NCBI GenBank assembly: GCA_024280755.1
Contig: JAJRPN010000039.1
Location: 1 to 64,000, forward strand
Direction of reading: 5' to 3'
DNA: 64,000 bases
From: Planctomycetota bacterium
GTDB taxonomy: Bacteria; Planctomycetota; Phycisphaerae; Phycisphaerales; UBA1924
In this document: piece by piece, positions 8,075 through 15,730 of the stretch
Layout: each line of letters starts with the position of its first letter
How positions within the stretch are numbered: the stretch's first letter is position 1
The notes under the pieces: generated by a model
Seen by the model: only the letters and a program-made list of their open reading frames with translations
Told to the model about the DNA's origin: nothing
Database searches by the model: none
Program-made: the position numbers and the translations under genes

Positions 8075-9583
8075 TTATTCGAAATCGTATCGTACAATAT
8101 AAGTCACGGTTACTTCGCCGTCTTTTTCGACCGTAACCGGGATGCGCATGGTGCGAGAATCGAGCATCTTGTGGTTATGCGAAATCTTAGTGACCTTCGC
8201 GTTTGTCCAACGGTAGAGGTGCTCTTGAATTTGCACCTCTACCGACTGATCTTTGTGATTACGAATCTTGATCTCGAAAGATTCAACAATCCATTTTTTT
8301 CCGCGTGTAAATGAGACTTGTCGGCGCTCGCCAACAACATCAAACGCGTTGCCGAGCTTGATCATGATTCTTTCGTTCTTTGGCGTGTGATCAATAGTGT
8401 CTTCGCCGATGAACTCAAACGAACCGTCAGCCTCGTCGAGCTTGCTCACACGGATACGACCGGCGGGCAAAGGCATGCCCAAACCCAGTTCCTTCTTGTT
8501 TTCAAACACGAGGAACACTTCGACCTTTGCATTGGATGTGATTCCAAAGTTTTTACCATTCTGGATGCCACCATAGTTCATGAACATCTTTGAACCATCG
8601 TAGAGCATCTTCTTTTCGACCGGCACATTTTTGGCGGCTTCAAAGAGTTCGATCTGCTTGGTTGAACGGTCTGGGATCGTGGTTGGTCGGCCGAGGGTGT
8701 AGAGGTGGTACTCAAAGAATGATTTTTCTTCGAAGCCAGGTGCAGATTTCATCATCATCACATCGGCTTCTCTTCCACCTTGGAATGGTGATCGTCCGCC
8801 GCCGCCTCTTGGTGCCCGGTGAACATCACCAGCAACCAACTTAAGATCCGCATCGATATACGAGCCGCCGGATTGATTGAGGATCGAGACCCACGCTCCC
8901 AGATCCATCGTACCATGATTCGCATCATCGCCGTCGTGATAGACAATGTTGTAATCGGCCCACCAGGTGATGCCGCTGGTTTGGTAGGAGATCCGGGTTT
9001 CTTGCTCGCCGCCGGTTTGCGATTGCACCATCCAGTTGAGCGTTGGCTTGAGAATCAAGCCCTCAGCCATCGATGGAAACCGCACGCCGTGATAGCCTTG
9101 TTGGAACTCGATCTCGCCGTTCTCGCGTTGGAGAAGCATGCCGCCCGCCGACACCGACAAGAGCTTTACGCTCTGCCCGCCCCAGATGATTTCTTTGTCG
9201 ATGTACCGCTCAAGCATTTTGTCCATGCTTAAAAGATCAAACCGATAATCTTGTTCGAGCACCGTCGTGCCATCTGGGTCGGTCAGCGATTCAAACATCA
9301 CGGTTGTTGGATCGAGCAATGCAGCAACACCTGTAAATGTCAGATTCGAGATCCCTCGTTCGATCTGGAGATCGCGTTGTTGTTTGATGATGGCATAGCC
9401 GGGGATCTGGCGGTGCATGTTGTAGCCATAGCCTGCACCTTGCCCTGGGATCGGGCGGTAGAGATCTGGCGAGATCGCGCCGGGCTGGGCGGATGAGTAA
9501 ATGGTCAACGCGGTTTCGTCTGCAAGCCCTGCCGAGGCGATCAGCAACGCGGCTGCGCATGCGAGCGTGGAGGATGTGTTCAT
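8075..9583 (-). CDS. Secreted DUF4139 domain protein
   Basis: About 502 residues, starting at the ATG at 9583, which has AAGGAG six bases upstream; an upstream in-frame alternative would lengthen the N-terminus by eight residues without a better ribosome site. A signal peptide (LACAAALLIASAGLA) is evident. The central part carries the DUF4139 signature: a SYQTSGITWWADYNIVYHD segment followed by LDLGAWVSILNQSGGSYIDA and LVAGDV, and the C-terminal part is beta-rich. The biochemical role of DUF4139 is not known to me. It is second in an operon with a secreted VWA protein upstream and a two-component system downstream, so an envelope function sensed or regulated by that system is a reasonable inference. 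Confidence 0.78.
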   Translation of the reverse strand: MNTSSTLACAAALLIASAGLADETALTIYSSAQPGAISPDLYRPIPGQGAGYGYNMHRQIPGYAIIKQQRDLQIERGISNLTFTGVAALLDPTTVMFESLTDPDGTTVLEQDYRFDLLSMDKMLERYIDKEIIWGGQSVKLLSVSAGGMLLQRENGEIEFQQGYHGVRFPSMAEGLILKPTLNWMVQSQTGGEQETRISYQTSGITWWADYNIVYHDGDDANHGTMDLGAWVSILNQSGGSYIDADLKLVAGDVHRAPRGGGGRSPFQGGREADVMMMKSAPGFEEKSFFEYHLYTLGRPTTIPDRSTKQIELFEAAKNVPVEKKMLYDGSKMFMNYGGIQNGKNFGITSNAKVEVFLVFENKKELGLGMPLPAGRIRVSKLDEADGSFEFIGEDTIDHTPKNERIMIKLGNAFDVVGERRQVSFTRGKKWIVESFEIKIRNHKDQSVEVQIQEHLYRWTNAKVTKISHNHKMLDSRTMRIPVTVEKDGEVTVTYIVRYDFE

Positions 9584-9631
9584 GATGTGCTCCTTGTGGT
9601 TTATCAATGATATGGGATACGCGATGAGGAA

Positions 9632-10942
9632 TCAGCCGTCCTTTGGTTCTATCGGCTGATCTTTCGTTTCTTCTTTCGATTCGCCCTTTGTTTCACTCTG
9701 TGTTTCACCCGCGTTGAACTGAATCCCGACGCGTGCCCCTTGCTCGATCAGTGCTGCGAGCACTTTCTGGTCGAATCCATCCTTGGCGGCTGAGGGTTGA
9801 TTGGCGAGCAGATACGCGGTTCGTTTGGCTGCGAGTTCTTTGATCGTCTTGCTGAGATCGGCACGCTTGGATTGTCTGCGATCGACCTCTTCCTTGAGTT
9901 CTTCGGTTGTTAGTGACTGGAGTTCCTCGGGGAGTTGCTCTTTTCTAACCTCATCAAATGAAATCACGCCGTTGGTGATGTCGTCGACAAGTTCCTGCTT
10001 ACCGAGCATGTTTCGTAGACCCGCGACAGAGCTGTTGTACACCGCGCGATCCGCTGCCGCTTCCGGTGCAGCTTTGGAACTGATTCTGCTCGCTCGCTCT
10101 CGCTTGGCATCTTGATAAGCAAACATATCTGCTTCACCATAATCGAGCATGGTCTTGCTGATGCCTGCATCAAGCATGGCGAGTTGTTCATCATAAGGTG
10201 TTGATATCGCAACCACGCCGCCGTTTTGTTGGATGGCGGCATAGGCACCGTTGGCAAGCTGCGCGATCTCTTGCCAGATCTCTTTGGTGCCGTTGAGTGA
10301 TCCGCATTGAATGGTGTTAATGTTAATACCCTGCTCATAGGCCATTCGACAAGATGCCTGGTACTTCACATCATCCTGATATCCCATCTTTGGTGGTGCA
10401 TCGCCCACGAGATAGATCAACTTGAGCGAACCCTCTTGCTGCGTCCAATCGAAACGCTCTACCGCGGCATACAAAGCCTCGTTCACTGATTCGGGCGTAT
10501 CGCCGCCGCCGCGAGCTTGGTAGTTCATAAGGTCTGCATATACCGTATCGATATCTTCGGTCAGTGCGGTCATGGTTGTGACATACTCGTCTCCGCGATC
10601 TCGATAGCCAACGAGACCAAAGCGAATCACAGGCGTTTGCTGCGCTTGGGAGATCTGATTGGCAATCGCCCAAATTTTCTGTTTCGCCCCTTCGATCAAC
10701 CCGCCCATCGAACCAGTTGTGTCGAGCACAAAGACAACATCGATGTAGGTTTGTTGTTGGAGGCAGTTATCGAAATTCTTGTTCTGGTCTTGTAGTTGAC
10801 GCGACCCACACCCTTGGCGATGGGCGACGACTTTGCTGTCGACGGCCAACTCGCTTTCTTCTGGCTGCGGGCTGTACCCCATCGCCAATGCAGAACCTGA
10901 AAGAGCAATGAGCGCGAGGACTGTATTCAATGACCGTTTCAT
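9632..10942 (-). CDS. Secreted von Willebrand factor A domain protein
   Basis: 436 residues with a signal peptide cleaved near residue 20 (LIALSGSALA). A VWA domain begins around residue 65 and contains the MIDAS-type motif DTTGS at 74-78, followed by a threonine-bearing loop and ARGGGDTPESVNEAL with the distal acidic residue. The C-terminal third is helical and highly charged and ends in a Glu/Lys-rich tail. VWA domains bind protein partners through a divalent metal. The ATG follows AGGAG. This is the first gene of the VWA-DUF4139-regulator-kinase operon; the intergenic region upstream contains a promoter-like pair and four TGTCAC repeats. Confidence 0.85.
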   Translation of the reverse strand: MKRSLNTVLALIALSGSALAMGYSPQPEESELAVDSKVVAHRQGCGSRQLQDQNKNFDNCLQQQTYIDVVFVLDTTGSMGGLIEGAKQKIWAIANQISQAQQTPVIRFGLVGYRDRGDEYVTTMTALTEDIDTVYADLMNYQARGGGDTPESVNEALYAAVERFDWTQQEGSLKLIYLVGDAPPKMGYQDDVKYQASCRMAYEQGININTIQCGSLNGTKEIWQEIAQLANGAYAAIQQNGGVVAISTPYDEQLAMLDAGISKTMLDYGEADMFAYQDAKRERASRISSKAAPEAAADRAVYNSSVAGLRNMLGKQELVDDITNGVISFDEVRKEQLPEELQSLTTEELKEEVDRRQSKRADLSKTIKELAAKRTAYLLANQPSAAKDGFDQKVLAALIEQGARVGIQFNAGETQSETKGESKEETKDQPIEPKDG

Positions 10943-10993
10943 GCGTGTATCTCCTGTTGGGCGACCGATCGATCAACATGACCTCTCGGCACC

Positions 10994-11022
10994 GTAATAG
11001 ATACAACCCAAACACGCGCAAA
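10994..11022 (-). promoter_or_regulatory. Putative promoter of the VWA operon
   Basis: On the minus strand a TTTGCG -35-like hexamer (11022-11017) and a TATTAC -10-like hexamer (10999-10994) are separated by 17 bases, about 50 bases ahead of the VWA start. The TGTCAC repeats begin three bases beyond the -35 element, a placement usual for class II activation by PhoB/OmpR-type regulators. The hexamers are weak matches to a sigma-70 consensus. Confidence 0.4.
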
Positions 11023-11024
11023 GC

Positions 11025-11079
11025 TGTCACGGCTTTGTCACACGCTCGACCACATCTTTGAATGTCACAAGTGTGTCAC
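11025..11079 (+). promoter_or_regulatory. Two pairs of TGTCAC direct repeats with 11-bp period
   Basis: TGTCAC occurs at 11025-11030 and 11036-11041, and again at 11063-11068 and 11074-11079. Each pair has a start-to-start distance of exactly 11 bases, the period used by PhoB/OmpR-family dimers. They lie 83-137 bases upstream of the VWA gene, whose operon encodes such a regulator. Binding by that regulator is an inference. Confidence 0.6.
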
Positions 11080-11095
11080 AAACAGATTCACAAAA

Positions 11096-12484
11096 TCAGT
11101 GCTTTGCGACTTCTACGATGAGTTTTTGAGGAAGCAAGAGCGAAATCAAACCCGCAAGAAAAAGTGCAACCGCTGTCGCGGTGAACCCGGCATCAAGCCC
11201 GAACCCATCGAGCAGCGACGCCGATAAGCCTTCGGGGAGCGACTCGATTGTATTGATCACAAACCTTGGCGTGCCCGGCTTGCTGGCAAACCCTTTATGC
11301 ACGATCTCGGCAAAGATCGGCCCGACAAACGCGAGCATCCATGCGCCGCCGAGCATTAAACCACTCGCAAGGCTTGTTCTGTGCGGGAGCAATCGTTGGG
11401 CGAGTGAGATACTCACCGGGATGACCGCGCCAAACCCAACACCAGTTAGAATCGTCCCGATGATCGCCACGGGCACCTCTGCACCCGTTGCGAACATGCC
11501 TGCCCGCGGAATCATGAACAACGCAAATGATCCCAAGATGGGCAACACGACAAACGCGAGTTTCTCAAACCGGGCGGAGAGCATGAAGCCAAGGATAATC
11601 CCGACGCTTCCCATCCCCACCTGCATCGACGCTTGGAATAGTCCATTGAGTTGCGAGGCTTGAACACCGAGTTGCCCGTCGCTCAGTGCCGTATCCGATC
11701 GTGTAAGCGTGATCTGGCTGGCAAGCTCCACGAGCAAATAAATCAACGCCATGTTCACACTAAACCGCACCATATTGGCCACATACAGCACGCCGACAGC
11801 GAACCACCGCTGGCGCCGATCGCTCGGCTCCATCGAGACATGATGATCCGCCGATGACGAATGTCGATGCCCGGTTTTGTGGATCGTCAACGCCAACAAC
11901 ACTGCAAACGCAAGCCCAACAGGAATGAACCATCGCAACGCCAATACACCAGCAACCGTATCAGGCTGCCCATCAACCATCGGTGTCATCATCTCGACAT
12001 AGCGAGGCGTGAACACATTACCAATAATCCCGCCGCTCATGCCGGCGAGAAAAAACAACGCGATCATTATCGATCGCTTCGAGCCTCCAAGGTGCCCAAC
12101 GATCGCTGCTGCGGGCGGGTGAAACGCACCAATCCCGACGGCACCCAAGCTATATAAAATCGCAAACTGCGTAAAGTTCGTCGCCATCCCCAGGTTGCCG
12201 ATGCACAACACCGCAACCACAAAGCCAAGCGTGCCCAATGCCCGTGTATCAAACTTATCGCTCGCCCACGCAACGATCGGCTGGATCGCCCCTGAACAAA
12301 ACGAGCCGAGCGCCAAGAGTAACGCCTTCTTCTCCGTCGGCAAATCCAACAGCACCGCAAACAATGGCAGCAATGCTACGCCAACAAACGAAAACACATC
12401 GACGACAAAGTGTGTCGCGATGGTAATCCCCGCGCGGAGTCCTGGTTTGGTCTCTGAAGTTTCTGATAGATGGGTACAACTCAT
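11096..12484 (-). CDS. MFS exporter, fosmidomycin-resistance (Fsr)-like
   Basis: About 462 residues starting at the ATG at 12484 (an in-frame extension of nine residues is possible). Roughly 12 transmembrane segments are visible, with GIGAFHPPAAAIVG in the first half, a motif close to the Fsr signature, and a long polar linker between helices 6 and 7. Fsr-type members export small drugs or metabolites by proton antiport. It lies 75 bases downstream of the gamma-glutamyltransferase on the same strand and may export or import a product of that cluster; this is inferred from position only. Confidence 0.75.
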   Translation of the reverse strand: MSCTHLSETSETKPGLRAGITIATHFVVDVFSFVGVALLPLFAVLLDLPTEKKALLLALGSFCSGAIQPIVAWASDKFDTRALGTLGFVVAVLCIGNLGMATNFTQFAILYSLGAVGIGAFHPPAAAIVGHLGGSKRSIMIALFFLAGMSGGIIGNVFTPRYVEMMTPMVDGQPDTVAGVLALRWFIPVGLAFAVLLALTIHKTGHRHSSSADHHVSMEPSDRRQRWFAVGVLYVANMVRFSVNMALIYLLVELASQITLTRSDTALSDGQLGVQASQLNGLFQASMQVGMGSVGIILGFMLSARFEKLAFVVLPILGSFALFMIPRAGMFATGAEVPVAIIGTILTGVGFGAVIPVSISLAQRLLPHRTSLASGLMLGGAWMLAFVGPIFAEIVHKGFASKPGTPRFVINTIESLPEGLSASLLDGFGLDAGFTATAVALFLAGLISLLLPQKLIVEVAKH

Positions 12485-12559
12485 GAAGTCAAATCTAGGC
12501 ACACCAAGCACCAGAAACTCATCTTCAATAGCTTTGATTCATGTCCGAAATCAACAGCC

Positions 12560-14305
12560 TCAGTTTATCCCCGCCGGCCTTCCGCCCTTGCGTCGATCAC
12601 ACGCAGCCTGCCAGCCCTTCCCATCTGGATCTCGTCGAATCATCTGCACATTGCCCACCGAGCGAGTTCCTTGGATTACATTCCATGACAAGCCTCTATT
12701 GGCTCGTTTCTGCATCGCATCGAGCAACCCCGCTTCGGCATACAACTTGTCTGGAAGCCACTGGTGATGAACTCGAGGCAATCCGATCGAAACTCCCGCG
12801 CTCTTCCCGGCCATTGCATTGAGCAACGACTCAAGCGTTCCGGTGATAATCCGTGGCCCGCCCGATGCCCCCGCCACCGCAAACACCTGCCCATCACCAT
12901 CAAGCACAATCGTCGGCGACATGCTCGACAATGGACGCTTGCCCGGCGCTGGCAAGTTCCGATCCGACTGAATCAACCCAAACGCATTGGGCTGCCCGCG
13001 CACCGTTGTAAAATCATCCATCTCATTGTTGAGAATAAACCCAAACTCATCGACACCAACCAACGAACCAAACCCAAGGTTCACGGTCTCGGTGCACGCC
13101 ACCGCGCCGCCCCAAGGATCAACCACCGAGATATGACTCGTCCCACCATCGTTGGGAATCAGATTCGCAGTGCCATAGTACGCCGGGTCATGAACCCCCT
13201 TGGTAATCATCTGCGCCCGCTCTTCAATGACCGATTCATCAAGCAGATCATCAATCGGCAAGTCGACAAACTCCGGGTCAGCCAGATACTTCGAGCGATC
13301 GGCAAACGCGTGCTTAAGGGCTTCAATAAGCTGATGCGTCGCGGGTGTATCCCCCAGCGCATGCGCATCAAAGTCATAGTTGAGCGATTCAAGAATCATC
13401 AGCGTCTCGAGCATCGTCACCCCGCCCGACGATGGCGGAGGCATCGTTACAAACCTATACCCGTTGATCTCTCGTTCCAAAGGCTCATACTCAAGCACCT
13501 CATACCCATCAAGATCCGCCAGCGCCATCTCGCCGCCAGCCTCTTGCACCGCGCGCACAATCGCCTCGCCAACCGGGCCTTGCGTAAAACCTGCGCGTCC
13601 ATGCTCAACAATCAACGCCAGTGCACGGTATATCGGATCATTACTCATCGAAACCCCGCCGATCGCCATCTCCCACGCTCGCCCCTCCTGAAGAAAACGA
13701 TTCCACATCAGTGGATACTGCGTCTTCATTTCTGGCTGGTCGTTGAATCGTTCGATCAGTTTCTTCGCCGAAGTTCCGTAGTGATGATCGAGTCGAAACC
13801 CACGCCTTGCTGCTTGCATCGCAGGCTCAAGCACGGTTGCCCGATCAAGCGTGCCATATTTTTCAAGCCCATAGAGCAACCCACTCACCGTCCCCGGCAC
13901 CGCGACGGCTGCTCCGCCGATGGTGCTCGATTTACCAGTTCGTTCATAGTAATCCGCATCGACATACGCCGTCTCGCGATAGTTGATCGCCGTATGCACA
14001 TACCCGTGCGTTGGATCGTTGGGTAGATGAATGACCATAAACCCGCCACCACCGATGCCGCAAGATTCGGGACGCACGACCGCAAGCGTAAACGAAGCAG
14101 CCACCGCAGCATCGACCGCGTTGCCCCCTTTGGCGAGCATCGCTGCGCCAGCCCGCGAAGCTGCGGTTTGATCTGCTGCAACTGCACCACGCTGATACAC
14201 CTGCTGGATCGTTGGCGCCGGGTACTCGCAAATGAGCCTGCGTTGGCAGCCGATGCCCACCACGACCATGCACGAGACGAAGAGCAGAACGAGTGTGTTT
14301 TTCAT
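12560..14305 (-). CDS. ggt: Gamma-glutamyltransferase, predicted lipoprotein
   Basis: 581 residues from the ATG at 14305. The N-terminus is a lipoprotein signal with a lipobox ending at Cys20 (VVVGIGC). The Ntn-hydrolase signature is complete: the autocatalytic nucleophile Thr389 in GGTSHISVVD, the upstream ESCGIGGGGFMV region that binds the alpha-carboxylate, PLSSMSPTI, and the GASGGPRI loop. The enzyme would be cleaved into large and small subunits and would hydrolyse or transfer gamma-glutamyl groups outside the cytoplasm, with the lipid anchor holding it to a membrane. It starts 17 bases after the aspartoacylase-like gene and belongs to a run of four minus-strand genes led by a glutamate-cysteine-ligase-like fusion. 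Confidence 0.93.
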   Translation of the reverse strand: MKNTLVLLFVSCMVVVGIGCQRRLICEYPAPTIQQVYQRGAVAADQTAASRAGAAMLAKGGNAVDAAVAASFTLAVVRPESCGIGGGGFMVIHLPNDPTHGYVHTAINYRETAYVDADYYERTGKSSTIGGAAVAVPGTVSGLLYGLEKYGTLDRATVLEPAMQAARRGFRLDHHYGTSAKKLIERFNDQPEMKTQYPLMWNRFLQEGRAWEMAIGGVSMSNDPIYRALALIVEHGRAGFTQGPVGEAIVRAVQEAGGEMALADLDGYEVLEYEPLEREINGYRFVTMPPPSSGGVTMLETLMILESLNYDFDAHALGDTPATHQLIEALKHAFADRSKYLADPEFVDLPIDDLLDESVIEERAQMITKGVHDPAYYGTANLIPNDGGTSHISVVDPWGGAVACTETVNLGFGSLVGVDEFGFILNNEMDDFTTVRGQPNAFGLIQSDRNLPAPGKRPLSSMSPTIVLDGDGQVFAVAGASGGPRIITGTLESLLNAMAGKSAGVSIGLPRVHHQWLPDKLYAEAGLLDAMQKRANRGLSWNVIQGTRSVGNVQMIRRDPDGKGWQAACDRRKGGRPAGIN

Positions 14306-14322
14306 ACACCGACTATACCCGA

Positions 14323-15645
14323 TCAACGGCTCGGGCGGTCTAGAGAATGCCTACGCACAATCCAGAATCTTGGATCATCCCGATCTGGCCCGCCCGGGAT
14401 CGGCCCGCGAAAAAAGGCCTTACAGAACGAGGCGATCCCGTTCCAAACACGCATTGCGCCGTGCCCGCCGTTGCGTTGATCATGGCGGATCAGGCGATAC
14501 CCAAATAGGTGAAACACCTGGCGTTTGAGCACGCCCGCGATATCGCGATCGACAAAGAGCGAACCGTGCCCGCCGTCATCGATCGGATATACGCCAGGCA
14601 GATGGGCGATTATCCAGTGGATCCATTCTTGTTTGCGCACCCGCGCCGAAAACCCAAGCCAACCTTCATGAATATGACGCACAATAAAGAACCCATCATC
14701 ACCAACGCGTTTGTGCGCCTGCATATTGGGTAAAAACACACGCCCACGCACCGGCGACTTGATCTCCTTGCCCGCCTCGATCGCGATAACCGTCACTTCT
14801 TGCTTGACCACTTTGCCCGCGACTATCCCCGGGCACATCACAAAGTTCTCATGCTCGATCGGTTGACGATGGCGAATATCAAACACTTTATACGCCTGCC
14901 CCCCCACCGCTTCACGCAAGATATTCCCAGGCGCCCGCCTGTGCACCAACGCATCAACCCGGAGTATTCCCGCAGCGTGCAACCCGGCCCAGATTGCTGC
15001 TTCATGCACTGCAACTGATTGTGGATCATTGTGCTGACCGCCTTCAATCACAACCGCGACCGAGCCAAGCTCATTGGTCACCCGATCGATCACCAATCCG
15101 CCAAGCTCTTCTTCAAACCCCAAATACATCGGCAACGGCATCTGCCTGGCAAACCGCCTGGCAATAATCGAATCCTCAAACACCGCCACCGGCGGCGCAT
15201 CAGAGCTCGTCGTGTGCAGATCCATCACGATCATCCGATCGCTCCGTGCCTTGATAGCACGCAAGGCTGCAAGCAACTCTTGCATCTGCCCATGCTCGAC
15301 GCTGGTATCGGCAGGCATCGCGATTTGCTCATCGACAAAGATCCGATTGAGATCATAATCGATGTACCGTGCGTTCTTATCATCGCTATTAAGCGCAGGA
15401 AGATTCCCGCCAAGCACCACAAGCCGACCATCAAAGCCCGTGGGTTGTTCTTCTTCAAGTGCTTTGAGAACTTTCTCCGCTGCCAACAACCCCGCCGGTT
15501 CGTTGCCATGCACCCCACCAATAATCACAAGTGTCTGAACAACGCGATCATCCGATTCATACCGCCCGAGCTCGCGTTTCGTCCACCTTGCACCAACAAC
15601 TTGCGATTCTTTTTGTTCTTGCGTTTGTTCGTCGTTTGTGGACAT
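14323..15645 (-). CDS. Succinylglutamate desuccinylase/aspartoacylase-like zinc hydrolase
   Basis: 440 residues. Zinc-ligand motif GGVHGNEPAG supplies His46 and Glu49; a third ligand is probably His144 in MDLHTTSSD; NARYIDYDLNRIF is the conserved substrate-binding stretch of the AstE/AspA family. The family removes acyl groups from N-acyl amino acids. About 140 C-terminal residues after the core are arginine- and glycine-rich and not typical, but the frame is open and ends 17 bases before ggt. It follows the GCS2-CBS gene by 85 bases on the same strand. No arginine-succinyltransferase genes are near, so classical arginine catabolism is unlikely; a gamma-glutamyl or acyl-amino-acid substrate is an inference. 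Confidence 0.8.
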   Translation of the reverse strand: MSTNDEQTQEQKESQVVGARWTKRELGRYESDDRVVQTLVIIGGVHGNEPAGLLAAEKVLKALEEEQPTGFDGRLVVLGGNLPALNSDDKNARYIDYDLNRIFVDEQIAMPADTSVEHGQMQELLAALRAIKARSDRMIVMDLHTTSSDAPPVAVFEDSIIARRFARQMPLPMYLGFEEELGGLVIDRVTNELGSVAVVIEGGQHNDPQSVAVHEAAIWAGLHAAGILRVDALVHRRAPGNILREAVGGQAYKVFDIRHRQPIEHENFVMCPGIVAGKVVKQEVTVIAIEAGKEIKSPVRGRVFLPNMQAHKRVGDDGFFIVRHIHEGWLGFSARVRKQEWIHWIIAHLPGVYPIDDGGHGSLFVDRDIAGVLKRQVFHLFGYRLIRHDQRNGGHGAMRVWNGIASFCKAFFRGPIPGGPDRDDPRFWIVRRHSLDRPSR

Positions 15646-15730
15646 AACTAAGGGCGCCTATGGCTAGATTTCCTGCATCAAATCATAGATCCACAAGACC
15701 CAGAAGCCGCCCAAAACTTACCAATCTTGG

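Noticed and set aside
12764-14026. A 420-residue plus-strand frame antisense to ggt
   Set aside because: Very Arg/His-rich, a typical shadow of a GC-rich gene; ggt carries a full set of family motifs.
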